From: Bdellovibrionales bacterium
GTDB lineage: Bacteria; Bdellovibrionota; Bdellovibrionia; Bdellovibrionales; JAMPXM01
Direction of reading: 5' to 3'
Length of the DNA: 8,375 nucleotides
Assembly (NCBI GenBank): GCA_005792225.1
Contig: SXSP01000277.1
Coordinates: forward strand, 1-8,375
Part shown: positions 5,583 through 8,375 of the stretch, piece by piece
Position numbering within the stretch: the stretch's first letter is position 1
How the letters are laid out: every line of letters begins with the position of its first letter
Position numbers and translations under genes: made by a program
Notes under the pieces: model-generated
The model's input: only the letters and a program-made list of their open reading frames with translations
Told to the model about the DNA's origin: nothing
The model's database searches: none

Positions 5583-6434
5583 ATGTCGAATGCCGCGAAT
5601 TATTTAGCTAAGTTCCATCATCAGATCACGGGGCCCGAGAGCGCGCCGAAGCTCGTGTTCCTTCACGGGGTCATGGGGTTCGCGGCCAACTGGCGGCGAA
5701 TCGCCAAAGCCTTTGAGAATGAATATCAAGTACTCGTTTATGATCAGCGCGGCCATGGGCGCTCGTTTCAGCCCGCGACGGGCTACGGCCCCGAGGAATA
5801 CGCTGAAGATTTACTCCAGATTCTCGACTCACTCGGATGGGAGAAGATTCGTCTCGTCGGGCATTCGATGGGAGGTCGGGCGGCCTACCATTTCGCAGCT
5901 AAAAATTCGGAGAGGCTGACTCAGCTCGTTATCGAGGATATCGGTCCGAGTATGTATCCCACTGGCGCGAGTCTCGTGTTGCGGATGCTCGATGCCGTTC
6001 CCGTCCCGTTCCCCTCGAAGAAGGCGGCGAAGGAGTGGTTCGACACCGAGTTCATGAGAATTTTCCGAGACGAGAGGAAAGTTGAAGGACTCGCGGGCTA
6101 CCTTTACGCCAACATCACCGAGAACGAAAAAAAAGAAGCAGTGTGGCGTTTCTATGAGCCGGGAATCCGCGAGAGTGTCGCGCGAAGTCGCGCTCTCGAG
6201 CGGTGGGAAGACATCGAAGCCCTCAGCGTTCCGACTTTGCTCGTGCGCGGCGAGTTTTCCCGAGATCTCCCGCGTGAGATCTACGATCGCATGCTGCAAG
6301 TGAACCCTCGCATCAAAGGTGTTGAGATCAAAGACTCGGGACACTGGGTCCACAGTGATCAACCAGATTTGTTCATCGAAACCCTTCAGCAGTTTTTCGC
6401 GAGTTTTTCTTCGGCCACGACTCGGCCTCTTTGA
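5583..6434 (+). CDS. Alpha/beta hydrolase, YbfF/ABHD11-like esterase
   Basis: Cytosolic serine hydrolase of 283 residues, likely cleaving a carboxyl or thio ester; the natural substrate is unknown. FLHGVMG (26-32) supplies the oxyanion region, YDQRGHGRS (53-61) follows the next strand, GHSMGG carries nucleophile S95, VIEDIGP has D119, and SGHWVH has H254. The 24-residue gap from Ser to an Asp in a DI(A/G)P motif, and the GHWVH spelling, match my recollection of E. coli YbfF, whose acid residue is the early Asp, so S95-D119-H254 is the proposed triad. There is no signal peptide. The ATG at 5583 is preferred over upstream starts of the same open frame, which would run backwards through pcnB; AGGTGG lies 10 bases before it. 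It is divergent from pcnB, and the helicase gene follows after 87 bases on the same strand. Confidence 0.82.
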   Translation: MSNAANYLAKFHHQITGPESAPKLVFLHGVMGFAANWRRIAKAFENEYQVLVYDQRGHGRSFQPATGYGPEEYAEDLLQILDSLGWEKIRLVGHSMGGRAAYHFAAKNSERLTQLVIEDIGPSMYPTGASLVLRMLDAVPVPFPSKKAAKEWFDTEFMRIFRDERKVEGLAGYLYANITENEKKEAVWRFYEPGIRESVARSRALERWEDIEALSVPTLLVRGEFSRDLPREIYDRMLQVNPRIKGVEIKDSGHWVHSDQPDLFIETLQQFFASFSSATTRPL

Positions 6435-6459
6435 CAACAAACCAGGCAGCCGTTACTCT
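6431..6459 (+). promoter_or_regulatory. Candidate promoter of the DEAD-box helicase gene
   Basis: A perfect TTGACA -35 box (6431-6436) overlaps the TGA stop of the hydrolase. It is followed by a 17-base spacer and TACTCT (6454-6459), a 3/6 -10. The start would be near 6466, giving a leader of about 55 bases. An 11-base palindrome, TCTCT-C-AGAGA (6457-6467), covers the start region. The helicase may still also be read through from the hydrolase, since no terminator lies between them. Confidence 0.4.
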
Positions 6460-6510
6460 CTCAGAGACTATTTGACTAAACGTGTTATTCTTCTTTCTCG
6501 AAGGACTTTT

Positions 6511-6516
6511 GGAAGG
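6511..6516 (+). promoter_or_regulatory. Shine-Dalgarno site supporting a TTG start
   Basis: GGAAGG ends 5 bases before TTG at 6522-6524. No ATG or GTG is available between this site and the conserved Q-motif region that begins at residue 3, so the rare TTG start codon is needed to give a complete helicase. Confidence 0.65.
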
Positions 6517-6521
6517 TCACC

Positions 6522-8273
6522 TTGAAATTCTCTGAGCTCGATCTCCACCCCTCGCTTCAAGCCGGTCTCGATAAACTCGGATTCACTGACTGCACGCCCA
6601 TTCAAGAACTCACGATGCCTCACGTCCTTGAGGGTCGCGACGTCGCGGGCCTCGCGCAGACGGGAACCGGAAAAACCGCCGCCTTCTTGCTGCCGCTCAT
6701 GGAGCGCATCGTTCGCGCCCGCTCGAATCCCGAGGAGTTGAGCGAAGAACAAAGAGCCGTTCGCGAAAAGCGTGCTTTCCCCGATTGGCGCTCAAATCAG
6801 TTCATTCTGGTTCTCGTTCCGACCCGCGAACTCGCGGAGCAGGTGTACGAAAACGCGAATAAACTCATCGGCGATTCCGGAATGCGAGCCGTGTCGATCT
6901 ACGGCGGCGTCTCGTACGATAAACAAAAAGAAGGTTTGCGCAACGGCGTTGAGTTCGTCATCGCGACTCCGGGCCGCTTGATCGATCTCTATAAAGAGAA
7001 TCTCGTCGACATGAAGCAAGTGCGCGCGATCGTCTTCGACGAAGCCGACCGCATGTTCGACATGGGCTTTAAAGATGACATGAAGTTCATCCTTCAGCGT
7101 GTTCCCAAGGAGCGTCAGTTCCTGGTGTTCAGCGCAACTTTGAACCTCGATGTCTTGAACACCGCTTATCAATTCGGCGCGAATCCCGTCGAAGTGAACG
7201 TGAGCCGCGACCAGGCGAAAGCCGAAAACGTCGAAGACAAGATCTTCCACGTCGGCAGCGAAGAGAAGGGTTCGCACCTTCTCTCGCTCCTTCGCCTCCA
7301 CAAGCCACGTCAGACGATCGTGTTCTCGAACTTTAAAATGAATGTTCCGCGGATTTCGCAATTTTTGAACGACAACGGAGTTCCCGCCGTCGGCATCTCG
7401 TCGCTTCTGACTCAATCGCAGCGCACGCGCGTGATGGAGCAGTTCAAGGGCGAGAGCGACCACAATATTCTCGTCGCGACCGACGTCGCGGCTCGCGGCC
7501 TCGACATCAAAGGTGTCGACATGGTCGTGAACTTCGAGCTGCCGGATGATCCCGAGAACTACGTTCACCGAATCGGTCGTACGGGCCGCGCGGGTGAGAA
7601 AGGCAAAGCCTTCAGCCTCGTCAGTGATCGCGACGTCGACGCTCTTTCTCGCGTCGAGCAGTATCTGAAGCACAAACTCGAAGTCGCCTTCCTAGAAGAC
7701 ACCGACATCGTGAAAGACTACAAGGCGATGCCTTCGGATCGTGGATCGCGGGGCCCGCGTCCCGGCGGTGAATTCCGTGGCGAAGGTCGCCGCGACGGTC
7801 AAGGTGGCCAGGGCGGCGGAGGCCGCGGACAAGGTCGCGGCGGAGATCGCGGCCGTCGTGGTCAGCAGGGCGGACGTGACGGAGGACGTGATGGAGGACG
7901 CGGTCGCGATCGCGGACCTCGTCGCGATCGTCCCGAGCAAGTTGCGGCCGGCGAAGCGGCTTCCGGTGGGCAACCGGGGCAAGGACCGAACCCGAGACAT
8001 GCGGGAGGTCAACAAGGTCGACGTCCCGAGGGCCAGCGTCGAAACGAAGGTCGCCGGAACGATCAACAACGTCGCGGAGGTCGTGACGATCGCAACCGCG
8101 AAGCACGCGGGGCGAACGGACAAGGTGGAGGCCGCAATCAAGGTCGCCGCCAAGATCAACCGCGCGGCGAGCGCAAGCAGCAGGGCGGAAAGCCGGGGCA
8201 AGCGGCGGCTCGTCCTCCGGCGACGCTCGGAGCGAAAGTCTCCGGCTTCTTTAAACGACTCTTCGGTGGTTGA
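6522..8273 (+). CDS. DEAD-box ATP-dependent RNA helicase, RhlE/RhlB-like, with Gly/Arg-rich tail
   Basis: Unwinds or remodels RNA using ATP, typically in ribosome assembly or mRNA decay, in the cytosol. 583 residues starting at TTG. The motifs run in order: Q motif (F3, TPIQ 25-28), I AQTGTGKT (45-52), Ia PTRELA (100-105), GG (128-129), Ib TPGR (149-152), II DEAD (173-176), III SAT (204-206), IV IVFSN (266-270), V ATDVAARGLDI (319-329) and VI HRIGRTGRAG (349-358). A charged insert (about 64-92) separates I and Ia. The segment before QxxR in the second domain reads VGISSLLTQSQRTR, lacking the usual His-Gly. Residues about 405-565 are a disordered Gly/Arg/Gln-rich tail with RGG and GRDGG units, likely RNA-binding and perhaps able to form condensates (inference). 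The protein ends in the short amphipathic segment KVSGFFKRLFGG (572-583). Which of rhlE, rhlB or dbp-type names applies cannot be settled here, so no symbol is given. Confidence 0.93.
   Translation: MKFSELDLHPSLQAGLDKLGFTDCTPIQELTMPHVLEGRDVAGLAQTGTGKTAAFLLPLMERIVRARSNPEELSEEQRAVREKRAFPDWRSNQFILVLVPTRELAEQVYENANKLIGDSGMRAVSIYGGVSYDKQKEGLRNGVEFVIATPGRLIDLYKENLVDMKQVRAIVFDEADRMFDMGFKDDMKFILQRVPKERQFLVFSATLNLDVLNTAYQFGANPVEVNVSRDQAKAENVEDKIFHVGSEEKGSHLLSLLRLHKPRQTIVFSNFKMNVPRISQFLNDNGVPAVGISSLLTQSQRTRVMEQFKGESDHNILVATDVAARGLDIKGVDMVVNFELPDDPENYVHRIGRTGRAGEKGKAFSLVSDRDVDALSRVEQYLKHKLEVAFLEDTDIVKDYKAMPSDRGSRGPRPGGEFRGEGRRDGQGGQGGGGRGQGRGGDRGRRGQQGGRDGGRDGGRGRDRGPRRDRPEQVAAGEAASGGQPGQGPNPRHAGGQQGRRPEGQRRNEGRRNDQQRRGGRDDRNREARGANGQGGGRNQGRRQDQPRGERKQQGGKPGQAAARPPATLGAKVSGFFKRLFGG
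7872..7895 (+). repeat. Short tandem repeat in the helicase tail
   Basis: GGACGTGACGGA and GGACGTGATGGA stand in tandem and encode repeated GRDGG units; a partial third copy (GGACGCGG) follows. This is the clearest piece of a wider low-complexity stretch (about 7750-8200) coding the Gly/Arg tail. Such repeats can change length by slippage in 3-base steps without breaking the frame. Confidence 0.6.
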
Positions 8274-8309
8274 AATCTAAATCAACAAATAGAGTTTGGC
8301 CTCGTAAAC

Positions 8310-8346
8310 AACGGCGCTTCACATAAGGAAGCGCCGTTTTTATTTT
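8310..8346 (+). terminator. Strong intrinsic terminator after the DEAD-box helicase
   Basis: AACGGCGCTTC (8310-8320) pairs perfectly with GAAGCGCCGTT (8328-8338) around a 7-base loop and is followed by a T-rich tail (TTTTT, A, TTTT through 8346). It lies 36 bases after the helicase stop. The last 29 bases of the window hold nothing I can name. Confidence 0.93.
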
Positions 8347-8375
8347 CCTAACAGAAACCCAACTGTTCAGATCTC

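Noticed and set aside
5829..6440. A 203-residue minus-strand frame opposite the hydrolase
   Set aside because: It is antisense to a gene with a full catalytic triad and has no motif or start signal of its own.
6792..7673. A 293-residue minus-strand open frame opposite the helicase core
   Set aside because: It mirrors the DEAD-box motifs in another frame and has no start signals or family features.
7904..7913. A GCGATCGC palindrome resembling the cyanobacterial HIP1 repeat
   Set aside because: It is a single copy inside Arg/Asp codons (CGCGATCGC) of the helicase tail. GATCG is common across this window for coding reasons, and nothing else is cyanobacterial.
7741..8280. A 179-residue plus-strand frame and minus-strand frames across the helicase tail
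   Set aside because: The low-complexity GC-rich repeats keep several frames open. Composition is only Ala/Val/Arg-type bias, and the reading frame of the helicase continues to a conserved-looking end.
8350..8367. AACAG/CTGTT inverted repeat at the right edge
   Set aside because: It has only five pairs with an 8-base gap in AT-rich spacer. This is expected by chance, and its context is cut off by the window edge.

Overview
This is ordinary bacterial chromosome with single-copy housekeeping genes: no mobile element, phage, CRISPR, tRNA or rRNA is visible, and no gap over 300 bases lacks a gene. Base composition looks moderately GC-rich, with G/C-biased third codon positions. Three things suggest a Gram-negative, proteobacterial-like organism: a PcnB-type poly(A) polymerase, a TatA subunit and a small protein with a Sec signal peptide. 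A Bdellovibrio-like (Bdellovibrionota) lineage would fit the style of the proteins, for example the transketolase variant and a DEAD-box helicase ending in GFFKRLFGG. That placement is inference from memory and is weak.

Layout. At 1-103 the window enters at the 3' end of an ABC transporter ATPase gene (+). A bidirectional hairpin terminator (112-139) separates it from two minus-strand genes: a 71-residue exported Ala/Lys-rich protein (173-388) and an adenosine deaminase-family enzyme (520-1560). A 113-base divergent promoter region (1561-1673) separates the deaminase from a transketolase (1674-3749, +). The transketolase ends at a hairpin and runs tail to tail into tatA (3803-4087, -), which lies 79 bases downstream of pcnB (4167-5537, -) in the same direction and is probably co-transcribed with it. 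A 45-base divergent region (5538-5582) with overlapping -10 elements serves pcnB and a YbfF/ABHD11-like alpha/beta hydrolase (5583-6434, +). A DEAD-box RNA helicase with a long Gly/Arg-rich tail follows (6522-8273, +) and ends at a strong intrinsic terminator (8310-8346).

How the genes relate. The genes share no single pathway. The deaminase (purine salvage) and transketolase (pentose phosphate pathway) are both linked to nucleoside/ribose metabolism and share a divergent control region. PcnB (RNA 3' tailing) and the DEAD-box helicase (RNA unwinding) are both RNA-turnover factors within about 1 kb of each other. TatA belongs to twin-arginine export.

I found no clear new biological system. 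The observations most worth checking are regulatory: leaderless-type starts for the deaminase and pcnB, a symmetric bidirectional -10, and an inverted repeat inside the transketolase promoter spacer. Several protein-level oddities are also listed: the TatA Gln/Asn-rich tail, the changed helicase motif around residues 289-303, the HLEC motif in the deaminase, and the small exported protein.
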